DNA of 64,000 nt. It comes from Streptococcus sp. HF-1907 (GTDB lineage: Bacteria > Bacillota > Bacilli > Lactobacillales > Streptococcaceae). The DNA lies in NCBI RefSeq assembly GCF_015594605.1, contig NZ_JADNQT010000002.1, forward strand, positions 62,001 through 126,000, read 5' to 3'. Position 1 is the first letter of the stretch, and every line of letters starts with the position of its first letter. Shown piece by piece: positions 50,380 to 58,694 of this stretch. The notes under the pieces were generated by a model. The model made no database searches. It was given only the letters and a program-made list of their open reading frames with translations, and was not told the DNA's origin. Made by a program: the position numbers and the translations under genes.

Positions 50380-51522
50380 CTATTTTTCTTGATAATAATC
50401 TAAAAGCGCCAGAGCACTTTGAACAAAATAATTAACCGCAACAGGCAAAGCCTCATCTTTCACGATGAAGTCATCGTGGTGCCAATCTGGGGCATTTTCA
50501 TCACCATTCGAACCAACAAAGGCAAAGACCCCTGGAATCCGTTCTTGATAAGCAGCAAAGTCTTCACCACCCGTTGATGGAAGGGTTTCAATAACCTCAG
50601 CGTACTCTTTAGCAGTTTCAAATATCAGCGGAGTGATGCTTGCGTCATTAAAGGTAACTTTTGGTGAGTTGCCCCATTCAATAGAGACTTTAGCGCCAAA
50701 TTGTGCAGCAGTGTCTCTTACAATTTTCTCAAATGAGTCAATAACTGCTAAACGTACTTGAGGGTCAAAGGTTCGAATAGTTCCTTCAAAGAATCCTTCG
50801 GCTGGTAGAACATTCCAGGTATTCCCAACATCTATATGAGTCACTGATAAAACAGCAGATTGGAAAGGGGACACTGTCCTTGCAACAATTTGTTGGAGAT
50901 TATTGACAATTGTTGTGATGGTTAGAACAGCATCAACTCCCAAGTCAGGTCTAGCAGCGTGTGCTGAGATACCTTCTACTGTCACAGCAAACTGTTCCAC
51001 ACCGGCCATGATTGCCCCTGACCTCAAACCTAACTGTCCTGGTTTCAAGTGAGGATTGTTGTGGTAACCAACGATAGCAGATACATCAACTAAACCACCT
51101 GCACGGATGACCTTGTGAGCACCTTGGAAATTTTCCTCAGCCGGTTGAAAGATAAGCCTAACAGTGCCTTTTAGCTCCGATTCTCTAGCTTTGAGTAATT
51201 CAGCTGCGCCTAGAAGACTGGTTTGATGAAAATCGTGACCGCAAGCGTGCATAGCATTATTGGTGCTAGCATAATCTAAGCCTGTCCGTTCAAGGATTGG
51301 AAGCGCATCAATATCTGCTCGCAGTGCAATGATAAGAAGACCTGAACCAATCTCTACGATAACACCTGTTTCCAAGGGATAGTCAAGTGGTACAATTCCC
51401 AACTTACGAAGATAAGTCTTGATATAGTCAGTTGTTTCATATTCACTTTCAGACACTTCAGGATGTTGGTGAATGTGATGTCTGGTAGTCATCAAGCGAT
51501 TATAAAATTCGTCATCAACCAT
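50380..51522 (-). CDS. M20 family amidohydrolase (N-acyl amino acid/hippurate hydrolase type)
   Basis: 380 residues. Metal-dependent deacylase. Ligands in HACGHDFH and FQPAEENF, dimerization domain VEGISAHAARPDLGVDA, and C-terminal STGGEDFA and WHHDDFIV. The family removes acyl groups from amino acids (hippurate, N-acetyl-cysteine derivatives, N-acetyl-diaminopimelate). First gene of the ABC operon and expressed from the promoter with the shared 33-bp motif. SD GGAGGAG. Intact. Confidence 0.92.
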   Translation of the reverse strand: MVDDEFYNRLMTTRHHIHQHPEVSESEYETTDYIKTYLRKLGIVPLDYPLETGVIVEIGSGLLIIALRADIDALPILERTGLDYASTNNAMHACGHDFHQTSLLGAAELLKARESELKGTVRLIFQPAEENFQGAHKVIRAGGLVDVSAIVGYHNNPHLKPGQLGLRSGAIMAGVEQFAVTVEGISAHAARPDLGVDAVLTITTIVNNLQQIVARTVSPFQSAVLSVTHIDVGNTWNVLPAEGFFEGTIRTFDPQVRLAVIDSFEKIVRDTAAQFGAKVSIEWGNSPKVTFNDASITPLIFETAKEYAEVIETLPSTGGEDFAAYQERIPGVFAFVGSNGDENAPDWHHDDFIVKDEALPVAVNYFVQSALALLDYYQEK

Positions 51523-51565
51523 TTTTCTCCTCCTTCAAATTAACTTGCCCTCATTCTAACATCTC

Positions 51566-51608
51566 CAGAATTATCTGAAAAATCTAAAATACTTATGGCT
51601 GACCATAA
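51566..51608 (-). promoter_or_regulatory. Shared operator and LysR-type palindrome of the M20-ABC operon
   Basis: 51566-51598 matches the motif at 41345..41377 (26 of 33, no gap; starts CAGAATTATCTG, ends TACTTATGG). Overlapping it is a perfect palindrome TTATGG-CTGA-CCATAA (51593-51608), of the T-N11-A form favoured by LysR regulators. A -10 candidate (TAGAAT on the minus strand) follows at about 51556. The LysR gene at 52078 is divergent and a natural candidate regulator. Confidence 0.6.
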
Positions 51609-51637
51609 ATTTTTCTAATAGCAAGATAAAGACAAGC

Positions 51638-51664
51638 AAAAATCCGAAGCTGTTGCCTCGGATT
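51638..51664 (-). terminator. Terminator after the 53-aa ORF
   Basis: Minus strand: AATCCGA pairs with TCGGATT, followed by TTTGC; 24 bases after the small ORF. Confidence 0.65.
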
Positions 51665-51687
51665 GTAAACTATTTTAGAAAAAATAC

Positions 51688-51849
51688 TTAAGCATCATAA
51701 GCTGCTGTAGTTTCAGACCAATCCATATAGTCTACTACTTCCATAACATGCTGATAACGCATGGCTTGTTGATATCTTGCTGGTTGACTGTCTAACATGG
51801 CAAGTCCTTGAGCAAGGTTTTCTAGGGATTTGACTAAACGTTTTAACAT
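51688..51849 (-). CDS. 53-residue small protein of unknown function
   Basis: ATG 51849 with a strong SD (AGGAGGTAGTTCAG). N-terminus MLKRLVKSLENLAQGLAMLD, then SQPARYQQAMRYQHVMEVVD and an acidic end. Amphipathic helices, no TM. Lies between the LysR gene (divergent) and the M20-ABC operon and has its own terminator. Codon use resembles neighbours. The strong SD and complete coding structure support a real gene; family not recognised. Confidence 0.65.
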   Translation of the reverse strand: MLKRLVKSLENLAQGLAMLDSQPARYQQAMRYQHVMEVVDYMDWSETTAAYDA

Positions 51850-52077
51850 CTGAACTACCTCCTAACGTATGATAGTTCTAGTCTAGCATAAGGCTAGCAA
51901 ACTGAAAAATAGGCTTTTCTTATGACTAGCTATAGGCTTTCCTTATAGTGATTCTTTGTCCCTCCAAAGCATTACTATTTCCCTATCAAGCCATTTAAAA
52001 TTGCTATCACAAGATGGTTCGCTATCATGTTAGAATAGTAACAATCACACCGAAAAGATATTCAGGAGGAGGCCACT

Positions 52078-52977
52078 ATGAATTTTCAACAATGCCGTTA
52101 CGTTCTGACAATCGCTGAAACTGGCTCTTTTAGCCAAGCTGCCAAGCAACTATTTGTCACCCAGCCCAACCTCTCCACTTCCATCAAAGAATTGGAGGAG
52201 GAACTGGGCGTCCAGCTCTTTACACGCTCCAACACTGGTGCTAAATTGACTGAAGATGGTTTTGACTTCATCAAGTACGCCAGACGCATTTTAGGCGAGG
52301 TTGACCTCCTCGAAGAGCGCTACCGTAGCCATTTCAAGAAGAGTTTTACCGTGGCTTCCCACCATTATGATTTCTTGTCTTTACCACTGACGCGCATTGC
52401 TGCGCAGTTTGAAGACGACTACCAAGAGTGCCAGCTGATTGAGACGACGACTAAGAAGATTCTCGAGTCCGTCGCTAAGTTTGAGAGTGATTTGGGTATT
52501 ATTTATCTCGACGATGACAACAGACATATTTTAGAGCGGTCTCTAGCGCAACAAGAATTGACCTTTACCAGTCTGGGTGACTTTCCAACGCGCATCTTTC
52601 TCCGTCGAAATCACCCGCTGGCTAATCGCTCTGCTATTTCTCCCAAAGACCTCAAAGGCTACCCTCAAGCCCGCTTCCGTCAGGAAAAGACTGGGCTCAA
52701 CTTTGACGAGGACCCACTGGAGGTTAAGGACGGGCAGAATGTCATCTACACCAACGACCGTGGCACCATGATGAATATCCTCTGTGCCAGCGACGCCTAC
52801 GCCTCTGGTCTAGGTATCGTTAATAGTTTTATCAAGGACCAAATCGTCCTTATCCCGCTGGAAGACAGCCCTAGTCATACTTTGGGAATTGTGACTAGTC
52901 AGAAGAAAAAAAAAAAAACAGAAATTACGGAGACTTTCATCCAATTTGTCAAGGAAAGTTTGGCAGAGCATTGTTAG
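52078..52977 (+). CDS. LysR-family transcriptional regulator (CysR/HomR-like)
   Basis: 299 residues. N-terminal HTH FSQAAKQLFVTQPNLSTSIKEL (split: GSFSQAAKQLF and QPNLSTSIKELE) and an effector-binding domain from ~90. Wording of the HTH is that of streptococcal CmbR/CysR/HomR/MtaR regulators of sulfur amino acid genes. SD AGGAGGAGG. Divergent from the M20-ABC operon whose promoter has a LysR-type palindrome, so it probably controls that operon. Codons ~276-280 lie in a run of 13 A (52906-52918), a slippage-prone site near the C-terminus. Confidence 0.88.
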   Translation: MNFQQCRYVLTIAETGSFSQAAKQLFVTQPNLSTSIKELEEELGVQLFTRSNTGAKLTEDGFDFIKYARRILGEVDLLEERYRSHFKKSFTVASHHYDFLSLPLTRIAAQFEDDYQECQLIETTTKKILESVAKFESDLGIIYLDDDNRHILERSLAQQELTFTSLGDFPTRIFLRRNHPLANRSAISPKDLKGYPQARFRQEKTGLNFDEDPLEVKDGQNVIYTNDRGTMMNILCASDAYASGLGIVNSFIKDQIVLIPLEDSPSHTLGIVTSQKKKKKTEITETFIQFVKESLAEHC

Positions 52978-52991
52978 GAAATCAGCTAAAA

Positions 52992-53027
52992 AGCGAAGCT
53001 AGTGAAAAAATCTAGCTTCGTTTTTCT
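52992..53027. terminator. Bidirectional terminator between LysR gene and relS
   Basis: GCGAAGCTAG pairs with CTAGCTTCG around TGAAAAAAT, followed by TTTTTCTC. Confidence 0.9.
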
Positions 53028-53028
53028 C

Positions 53029-54255
53029 TTATATCATCACCGTAATGGTAATGGTGTCTTCCTTATAGGTCACATTGATGCTACCTCGGAAGAGTTTGAC
53101 CAGACTTTCTGCCATGGAAAGCCCGATGCCGTAGCCTGATTTTTCATGGTGGTGAGATTCATCTTCGCGGTAAAAACGTTCAAAGAATTTGCTGTAATCA
53201 ACATTTTTTCCTTGAGCATAGGTATTGGAAATTTGTAGTTTGGGTTTGCGTCTGCGGTTGCTTCGGCTCAATTTAACTGTAACCTGACCATTAGGGTCAC
53301 AATATTTGTTGGCATTATCAACTAGCAGTGTCACCAATTCAAACAAGGATTTTTCTTCAGCCTTGACATGAATACCAGGCTGAATATCCATGACAAAAGT
53401 TTTGCCATCCTTGATGACGGGTCCCTTGAAATCCTCAGCGGCATCTTCAGTAATGGCTGAAAAATCCAAATCTGTCAAAATGATTTCAGGCTGTTCTTCT
53501 AGTCTTGCCAAGGTCACCAAACCATTGATGAGTCCTGTCATGCGAGTCACTTGGTCGCCCGTGCTCTTGGTCCATTCTGACTCACCGTTCATCAATTCAA
53601 CCAACTCATTATTGGCAGAAATAATAGCCAGCGGCGTTTTCAGTTCATGACCAGCATTGGTAATGAAGCGGCGCTGTTTTTCATAGTTGCGGACAAAGGG
53701 CTTAATCATCCTGCCAGAGAAAATGCTGACAACCGACACGAAAAAGATAAAACTAGCAACTGACATCAGAATCGAGATGTGAAGCAAGGACCGACTATCT
53801 TGGAACTGGTTGGTACTATCCAGAACGACCAACAAGCGCTCATTATTCGATTTTTTCCTGACCAGATAAGAGTAGGTATGTCGTTGATAGACAAAATTAC
53901 CACTACTAGGACGCTTGCCAAGCAACCTAGCATAATTTTGAATTTCTTCATCTGTCAAATCGGAAATATTGGTGGAATCATAAGATTTGACATTGCCTTT
54001 CTTATCCAAAATGGCACTAAAATGGCGGTATTGGGACAGGGTATCCACTGAAATGACAGCCCCCAATTCTTTGGCAGCTTCACTGATAGAAGGAAAATTC
54101 CCATTGTTGTCCGCAATAACGGTCAAAATTTTATTGATTTCCCCCTGGGTCTGGATGAAGCGGGCGGAGTTGATGACCCCAACGACTGAAAAGAGAACGA
54201 CTAGGATGGCAGATGATGAAATTCCAATAAAACGCAGTCTTAATTTTCGAAACAT
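53029..54255 (-). CDS. relS: RelS-like sensor histidine kinase
   Basis: 408 residues. Two TM segments (~12-30 and ~160-180) around an extracytoplasmic region. H-box RRFITNAGHELKTPLAII with His203. ATPase motifs LVDNANKYCDPNG, GYGIGLSMAESLVKLF. Start overlaps the relR stop by one base. The relP-relR-relS order is that of the S. mutans RelPRS system, in which the two-component system controls the small alarmone synthetase. Gene name rests on this order. Confidence 0.85.
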   Translation of the reverse strand: MFRKLRLRFIGISSSAILVVLFSVVGVINSARFIQTQGEINKILTVIADNNGNFPSISEAAKELGAVISVDTLSQYRHFSAILDKKGNVKSYDSTNISDLTDEEIQNYARLLGKRPSSGNFVYQRHTYSYLVRKKSNNERLLVVLDSTNQFQDSRSLLHISILMSVASFIFFVSVVSIFSGRMIKPFVRNYEKQRRFITNAGHELKTPLAIISANNELVELMNGESEWTKSTGDQVTRMTGLINGLVTLARLEEQPEIILTDLDFSAITEDAAEDFKGPVIKDGKTFVMDIQPGIHVKAEEKSLFELVTLLVDNANKYCDPNGQVTVKLSRSNRRRKPKLQISNTYAQGKNVDYSKFFERFYREDESHHHEKSGYGIGLSMAESLVKLFRGSINVTYKEDTITITVMI

Positions 54256-54944
54256 CAGTTATCACTCGCTTCCACCAATTCAAAGTCGCCATTTTGGTCA
54301 CCAATAATGCTGAGATTAGCTCCGACGGCTTTCAATTTTTGGCGCAGATAGGAAACGTAGATAAAGACATAACCGCTATCTGTGTCCCCATCGTTTTTTT
54401 CTGCTGACCAGACATGATTGAAAAGCTGCTCTGTTGACAATTTTTTGCCCATGTTGAGCATGAAAAATTCCAGCATTTTGGATTCTTTACCCGCTAGGCG
54501 AATGGTATTTTTGCTGGCTAGTTCTTGTTCGCCGACATTCAAGGTGACCGTGCCAACGGTTAGGACGTTAGAAGTGAAAGTTGTGTCCACTCGGCGGGCC
54601 ATTGAACGCAAGCGCGCCAGCAATTCTTTCAAAGAAAAAGGCTTGGTCAAATAATCGTCCGCCCCTGCATCAAGTCCAGTCACGCGGTCGTCAACCTCGG
54701 ACATAGCCGTCAGCATGATGATGTGAGACTGGTTGCCCGACTGACGAATCTCTGCAACAGCCTCAAGCCCCGTCTTGACGGGCATCATGATGTCCATGAC
54801 CATGACATCGTAAGGATTTTTCATAGCCAAATCAACCGCCTCCTGACCATTATGAGCCAGGTCAACATCGTAGCCTTCTCGGGTCAAAGCGGTGCTGAGC
54901 ACGCGCAACATCTGCTCTTCATCTTCTGCGATTAAAATCTTCAT
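54255..54944 (-). CDS. relR: RelR-like OmpR-family response regulator
   Basis: 229 residues. Receiver with IAEDEE, Asp51 in MVMDIMMPVKTG, Lys in YLTKPFS; winged-helix domain ~130-225 (LAGKESKMLEFFML, GYVFIYVSYLRQKL). ATG overlaps the relP stop (ATGA). Partner of relS. Confidence 0.9.
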   Translation of the reverse strand: MKILIAEDEEQMLRVLSTALTREGYDVDLAHNGQEAVDLAMKNPYDVMVMDIMMPVKTGLEAVAEIRQSGNQSHIIMLTAMSEVDDRVTGLDAGADDYLTKPFSLKELLARLRSMARRVDTTFTSNVLTVGTVTLNVGEQELASKNTIRLAGKESKMLEFFMLNMGKKLSTEQLFNHVWSAEKNDGDTDSGYVFIYVSYLRQKLKAVGANLSIIGDQNGDFELVEASDN

Positions 54945-55573
54945 TTAGTCTCCTCTTCTGTGCTTGTTTGGATGAGATTTCGGATGGTCTGCATGGACAA
55001 ATCAACTGAAGCCATCTCATCCGCACAACGTTTTAATTCTTTAACAATCAATTCAGGGTTTTTAATATCGTGCTTGTACTTCATCTGATGCTCCAGACTG
55101 GCCCAAGAATCTTGCGCGATAGTCCGCAACTGCACTTCGATGAAATAAGCCCCAGGCACATTTCCAAGACAATCTTCAAAAGGCGTCTCAACTTCTAAAA
55201 TGAGGTGATAAGAGCGGTAGCCATTTGGTTTTGCATTCTGGATATAGTCCTTTTCATTATAGACTGAAATACCATCCAGTCCCTTGATGAAATCGACCAG
55301 ATTGTAGATGTCATCCACGAAGCCACAGATAATGCGAACACCAATACTGTCTCGAATGGATTTCAAAGCTGACTCAGTCGTGACTGGCAAACCCTTTCGC
55401 TGGCATTTTTCTTCCATGCTCTCAGGTGCCTTGACTCGTGCGATGAAATGCTCATAGAGCTTGTAACCCGTCTCGGTCTTAGATCTGCTATTTTCCTCCT
55501 GAATCTTCTGACTAAAGTCCTCCAAAATCCGAGGCAGATAGTCGCCGTATTTTCCATATATATCTCTTGTCAT
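54941..55573 (-). CDS. relP: Small alarmone synthetase RelP
   Basis: 210 residues from ATG 55573 (MTRDIYGKYGDYLPRILED), SD AAAGGAAA. Single RelA/SpoT synthetase domain without hydrolase or regulatory parts: RIICGFVDDIYNLVDFIKG, KPNGYRSYHLILEV, FIEVQLRTIAQDSWASLEHQ (catalytic Glu and ring-stacking motif). Makes (p)ppGpp from GTP/GDP and ATP. First gene of the relPRS operon. Confidence 0.92.
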   Translation of the reverse strand: MTRDIYGKYGDYLPRILEDFSQKIQEENSRSKTETGYKLYEHFIARVKAPESMEEKCQRKGLPVTTESALKSIRDSIGVRIICGFVDDIYNLVDFIKGLDGISVYNEKDYIQNAKPNGYRSYHLILEVETPFEDCLGNVPGAYFIEVQLRTIAQDSWASLEHQMKYKHDIKNPELIVKELKRCADEMASVDLSMQTIRNLIQTSTEEETK

Positions 55574-55718
55574 AACGTTTCCTTTTTGATGAATTACTTC
55601 CATTATAGCATAGAAACCTAAGGGAAACTAAAATTGACCACATTTAATCTGCCATTAAGACCTAGTGGTCTTTAATTTCCACAGTCAAATCGATATAATT
55701 AAACTGAAAGGATTGGTT

Positions 55719-56307
55719 ATGGATTTATTAGACTACGCAAGGCTCAATCAGTCGGTGACCTTTGAGGAGAAAAAGGTCAATGCTATTGATTTGGCCATTT
55801 GGAATGAAATCAATTACCTTGTTTTTAAGGGCATTATCCCCCTCTGGCAAGGATAGCAAAGCTGACCTGACCTTCAATCAACTCTATCAGGCTTATCAAG
55901 AAAGCAAGACACCAAAAATTCACGAGCTTTTCTTCTTCCACGATACCCGACTTGACTTACTCAAGCTACTTTCAAGAAGTAGCCGTTATGAAAAAGTCAT
56001 CGCCTTTGGTCATGAGGATGTTTTTGACGAGGAGAGCGAGACACAATTTGCGGTGACCAGCTTCTCTATTGCTGACACTATCGCCATTGTCTTTCGTGGG
56101 ACAGACAGTAGCCTCATAGGCTGGAAGGAGGACTTCAACCTCTCTTACTTAGAGGCCAATCCTTCTCAAAAACTTGCGGCAGCTTATTTGCAAGACATGG
56201 AACAAAGCTACAACCTTCCCCTTATTTTGAGCGGACATTCAAAAGGTGGTAACTTGCCCTTTACGCAGCTAGCCAGTCGGCATTCCCAGAGAAAATAGCA
56301 GAGCTTT
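55719..56307 (+). pseudogene. DUF2974 (Mbeg1-like) alpha/beta hydrolase, N-terminal relic
   Basis: ATG 55719 with SD AAAGGATT: MDLLDYARLNQSVTFEEKKV. Frame shifts near 55850, and the other frame gives KADLTFNQLYQAYQES and then TIAIVFRGTDSSLIGWKED, LILSGHSKGGNL (nucleophile Ser). A second shift at about 56263 (one base missing before GCCCTTTACGC) is followed by FPEKIAELY and then the IS982 element. About half of the usual protein remains. Confidence 0.85.
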
Positions 56308-56979
56308 ACCCGTGGTGCTAGTTAATTTCAGAATACCATAAAAAGCCCAAAAGGGACTATACTGTAAGTGACTAAACAAACAGAGAGGACGTCCCAATGA
56401 GCCACTTACAATATACCGCTAAATCCCATCACTTACAATGGAATATCAAACAATTATCAAAAATATGCCATCAGCTGTATAGGAATTACTGTCCTGAATC
56501 TTTCAAACATCGTCGAAATGTTAACCTATCTAAGGTTTCAGACCAATCTCTGAATCTATGGTTCTATGGGTTCAAAGTTCATATGCTAGTCACTCTATCA
56601 GGCTATATTCTGAACTACGTTGTGACACCAGCATCTGTTCACGATATTAGAGCCGTTGAGGACTTACTAGAAAATTGCCAACAACCTTATATTTTGGCAG
56701 ACTTAGGCTATCTTAGTAGGGATCTTAAAGATCATTTGGTTCAAAAAGGCTATCATCTATGGACTCCTTTACGTCAAAACATGACAGGAGCTAACCAACA
56801 TAATCATTGGAAACTGATGGCTATGAGACGAACCATTGAGACACGATTTTCAGAGCTTTGCGCTCTTTTTGATGTAGAGCATACATTGGCTAGAGGAGAA
56901 ACAGGAGTGCAATTGAGGATAGAGCAAATCGTACTACCCTATAATCTGAGATATTTTGAAATTAACTAGCACCACGGGT
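56308..56979 (+). mobile_element. IS982-family element, internally deleted
   Basis: 672 bp bounded by a perfect inverted repeat of at least 20 bases (left ACCCGTGGTGCTAGTTAATT; right end is its complement). IS982 elements are about 1 kb; the missing part is from the transposase gene. The neighbouring bases TTT/AAA continue the palindrome, so the exact ends are uncertain by a few bases. It separates relics of two different genes. Confidence 0.8.
56397..56969 (+). pseudogene. IS982-family transposase with in-frame internal deletion
   Basis: 190 codons against about 296 in the family. N-terminus MSHLQYTAKSHHLQWNIKQL is normal to SDQSL (~52), then jumps to WFYGFKVHMLVTLSGYILN. About 100 residues, including the first catalytic Asp (IIDSFP region), are gone. 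The rest to YNLRYFEIN is intact. Not active by itself. Confidence 0.8.
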
Positions 56980-57411
56980 AAACTTTATATCGGTTATTTC
57001 AATCAGACCAAGAATGGTAAGTTAGCTATTTATCATCTAGACGATTCAGGCAAACTCATTCTTGACCCCAAGCTGACTAACACCGCTTCACCTGCAAGAA
57101 CCATCCAAACTTATAACCAAGTGCAAGGGATGAGCTTCTACGAAGAAAAGATTCTCTTGTCACAATCTTACGGAGCAAAGGATTCCAAGCTCTTTATCTT
57201 TGACAATAACCTAGACGATGACAATTTCGACCTTGATAAAGGCGATGCCATCGCCAGCATGACCCTTCCACCCTATCTGGAACAGATTATCGGTCGTAAC
57301 GACAAGGTTTACCTGCTCTTTGAATCAGCTTCCCACAAGTACCGCAAGGTGCCAAACATCCTCCACATGGACCGCATCATAAAAATTAAGATTGAAGATT
57401 TGTACCAATAG
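56980..57411 (+). pseudogene. C-terminal fragment of a beta-propeller-like protein
   Basis: About 145 codons, open from the IS end: KLYIGYFNQTKNGKLAIYHL, IQTYNQVQGMSFYEEKILLS, LFIFDNN, MTLPPYLEQIIGRNDKVYLL, and end ILHMDRIIKIKIEDLYQ. Repeating beta-strand pattern suggests blades of a propeller. This is not the expected continuation of DUF2974, so a deletion joined two genes here. No start or SD of its own. Confidence 0.6.
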
Positions 57412-57488
57412 CAGAGCTATATGATAAAATAGCCTTAACAAGCAGTTGTTATCAAAACATCATGTTCTCAAGGGGAGGAGAAAAGACG

Positions 57489-57705
57489 ATGAAAAAGGAA
57501 AAGAAGGATAAAGATAAAAATTCTGAAGACAACATGGCAATCGGAATGTCCACTTGGTCTATCTTTCGGTGCTGCCATAGGTATCATAACGCATAATATT
57601 GGATTTGGGGCTCCTATTGGGATGCTTATCGACATGCTCATTGGTTCACTTTGGAAGAGTGGAGACGATGACGACAATGATGAGGCTGAGATAGACGAAG
57701 ACTGA
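57489..57705 (+). pseudogene. Small glycine-zipper membrane protein, frameshifted
   Basis: ATG 57489 with SD GGGGAGGAG: MKKEKKDKDKNSEDNMAIGM, then one extra base (TCCACTTGG where TCACTTGG is expected, about 57553) shifts the frame. The other frame reads LGLSFGAAIGIITHNIGFGA and ends in an acidic tail (DDDDNDEAEIDED). Glycine-zipper TM pair as in small bacterial membrane proteins of unknown role. Confidence 0.75.
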
Positions 57706-57767
57706 CAAGTCTATCCCATTTGACAGCTCTGCCATTACCATTTACAATACAAATAAGAAGGCAAACA

Positions 57768-57983
57768 ATGGAACGCAAACCCGTCAGCGCTCGCATGATC
57801 AAAAACATGGGCTGGGAAAACCAAACCATGGAGGTCGAGTACCTGTCAGGCGCTATCTACCAGTATCATGAGGTTAATGAAAATGACTACATTAGAGCCT
57901 CAATCGGTAATATCGACAAAAAAGTGAGACTGATTGGCGAGTCCCACGCCTTTACGAAAGTGAAATCGTCTAATCACCAATGA
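57768..57983 (+). CDS. KTSC-domain small protein
   Basis: 71 residues from ATG 57768 (MERKPVSARMIKNMGWENQT). The KTSC domain covers most of it (MEVEYLSGAIYQYHEVNEND, then YIRASIGNIDKKVR), though the C-terminal Cys of the KTSC motif is not present. Associated in other proteins with lysyl-tRNA synthetase or nucleic-acid domains; function unknown. SD AAGAAGG. Confidence 0.7.
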   Translation: MERKPVSARMIKNMGWENQTMEVEYLSGAIYQYHEVNENDYIRASIGNIDKKVRLIGESHAFTKVKSSNHQ

Positions 57984-57996
57984 CATTCAAAAATGG

Positions 57997-58063
57997 TTTT
58001 GATATTTTCTTAAGTAGTGCGGACGCAAGCAACCTCCTTCGGAGTTTCATTGCTAATTTTCGA
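57997..58063 (+). repeat. Dispersed repeat, copy 1
   Basis: Begins TTTTGATATTTTCTTAAGTA and contains GCGGACGCAAGCAACCTCC, TTCGG, and TCATTGCTAATTT. About 80% identical over 66 bases to 60108..60174, same orientation. Contains a small CTCC-TTC-GGAG hairpin whose loop is conserved while the arms differ. Not coding as far as I can see. Confidence 0.7.
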
Positions 58064-58085
58064 TCCTAGAGTCTCGAAAATCCCG

Positions 58086-58116
58086 TTATCAGTAACACTT
58101 ACAGTGTCACTGATAA
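58086..58116. repeat. Long hairpin in the 58-kb intergenic region
   Basis: TTATCAGTAACACT and AGTGTCACTGATAA form a 14-bp stem with one mismatch and a TAC loop. Not followed by a T-tract. The rest of 57984..58301 holds copy 1 of the repeat and no further gene that I can support. Confidence 0.6.
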
Positions 58117-58301
58117 TCCCACTATTGCGAAAATATTTTATCTGGCTCACTTCGTTCGCTCCTATCTGTGATAACTGTTTCTATCTAGAAATTGAGGACA
58201 GTTTAGAGTTAACTTAGTCTAAAGATAAGGACTGACTTAGTTCTTATCTTTTTTGTTGGGCAAAAATGGAGGTCCTCATCACCGAGAACCTCCTTCTACT
58301 C

Positions 58302-58619
58302 CTATCGAAACCACTTACCGTCATTGTACTTTCTCTGTGCCCAGGCAAAGACTAGGAAGAAATGGGCAAAGCCTAGCAAAAAGAATAGCCAGACTAGTTG
58401 CTTTTGAAATAAAATATCTACCAACGCACCAAGAAGCATATAAAGGCTAAAAGCAACCATAGCCTTACCAACCATCGCGCAATAAGCTGGCTTGTCCTTT
58501 TCTAGCACATGCTTATAGTGATAATGATGTAGTAGCTCTATCTTTTGATTGCGCCAAATTGTAAGACCGAAACCTAAGAAGATAAGACCAAAAACTAAAA
58601 AGTATAGTGTCAATGCCAT
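58302..58619 (-). CDS. DUF3784 membrane protein
   Basis: 105 residues, three hydrophobic segments: MALTLYFLVFGLIFLGFGLT, then a cytoplasmic HHYHYKHVLEKDKPAYCAMV linker, two more TM and a basic end. Matches DUF3784, function unknown. SD is GGGGGAG in front of ATG 58619. Confidence 0.8.
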   Translation of the reverse strand: MALTLYFLVFGLIFLGFGLTIWRNQKIELLHHYHYKHVLEKDKPAYCAMVGKAMVAFSLYMLLGALVDILFQKQLVWLFFLLGFAHFFLVFAWAQRKYNDGKWFR

Positions 58620-58694
58620 GATTTCTCCCCCCTTTTTTTCATTATAACACTATTCACCAAAAAAACCACCCCCGTAAATGGAGTGGCTTATAGA

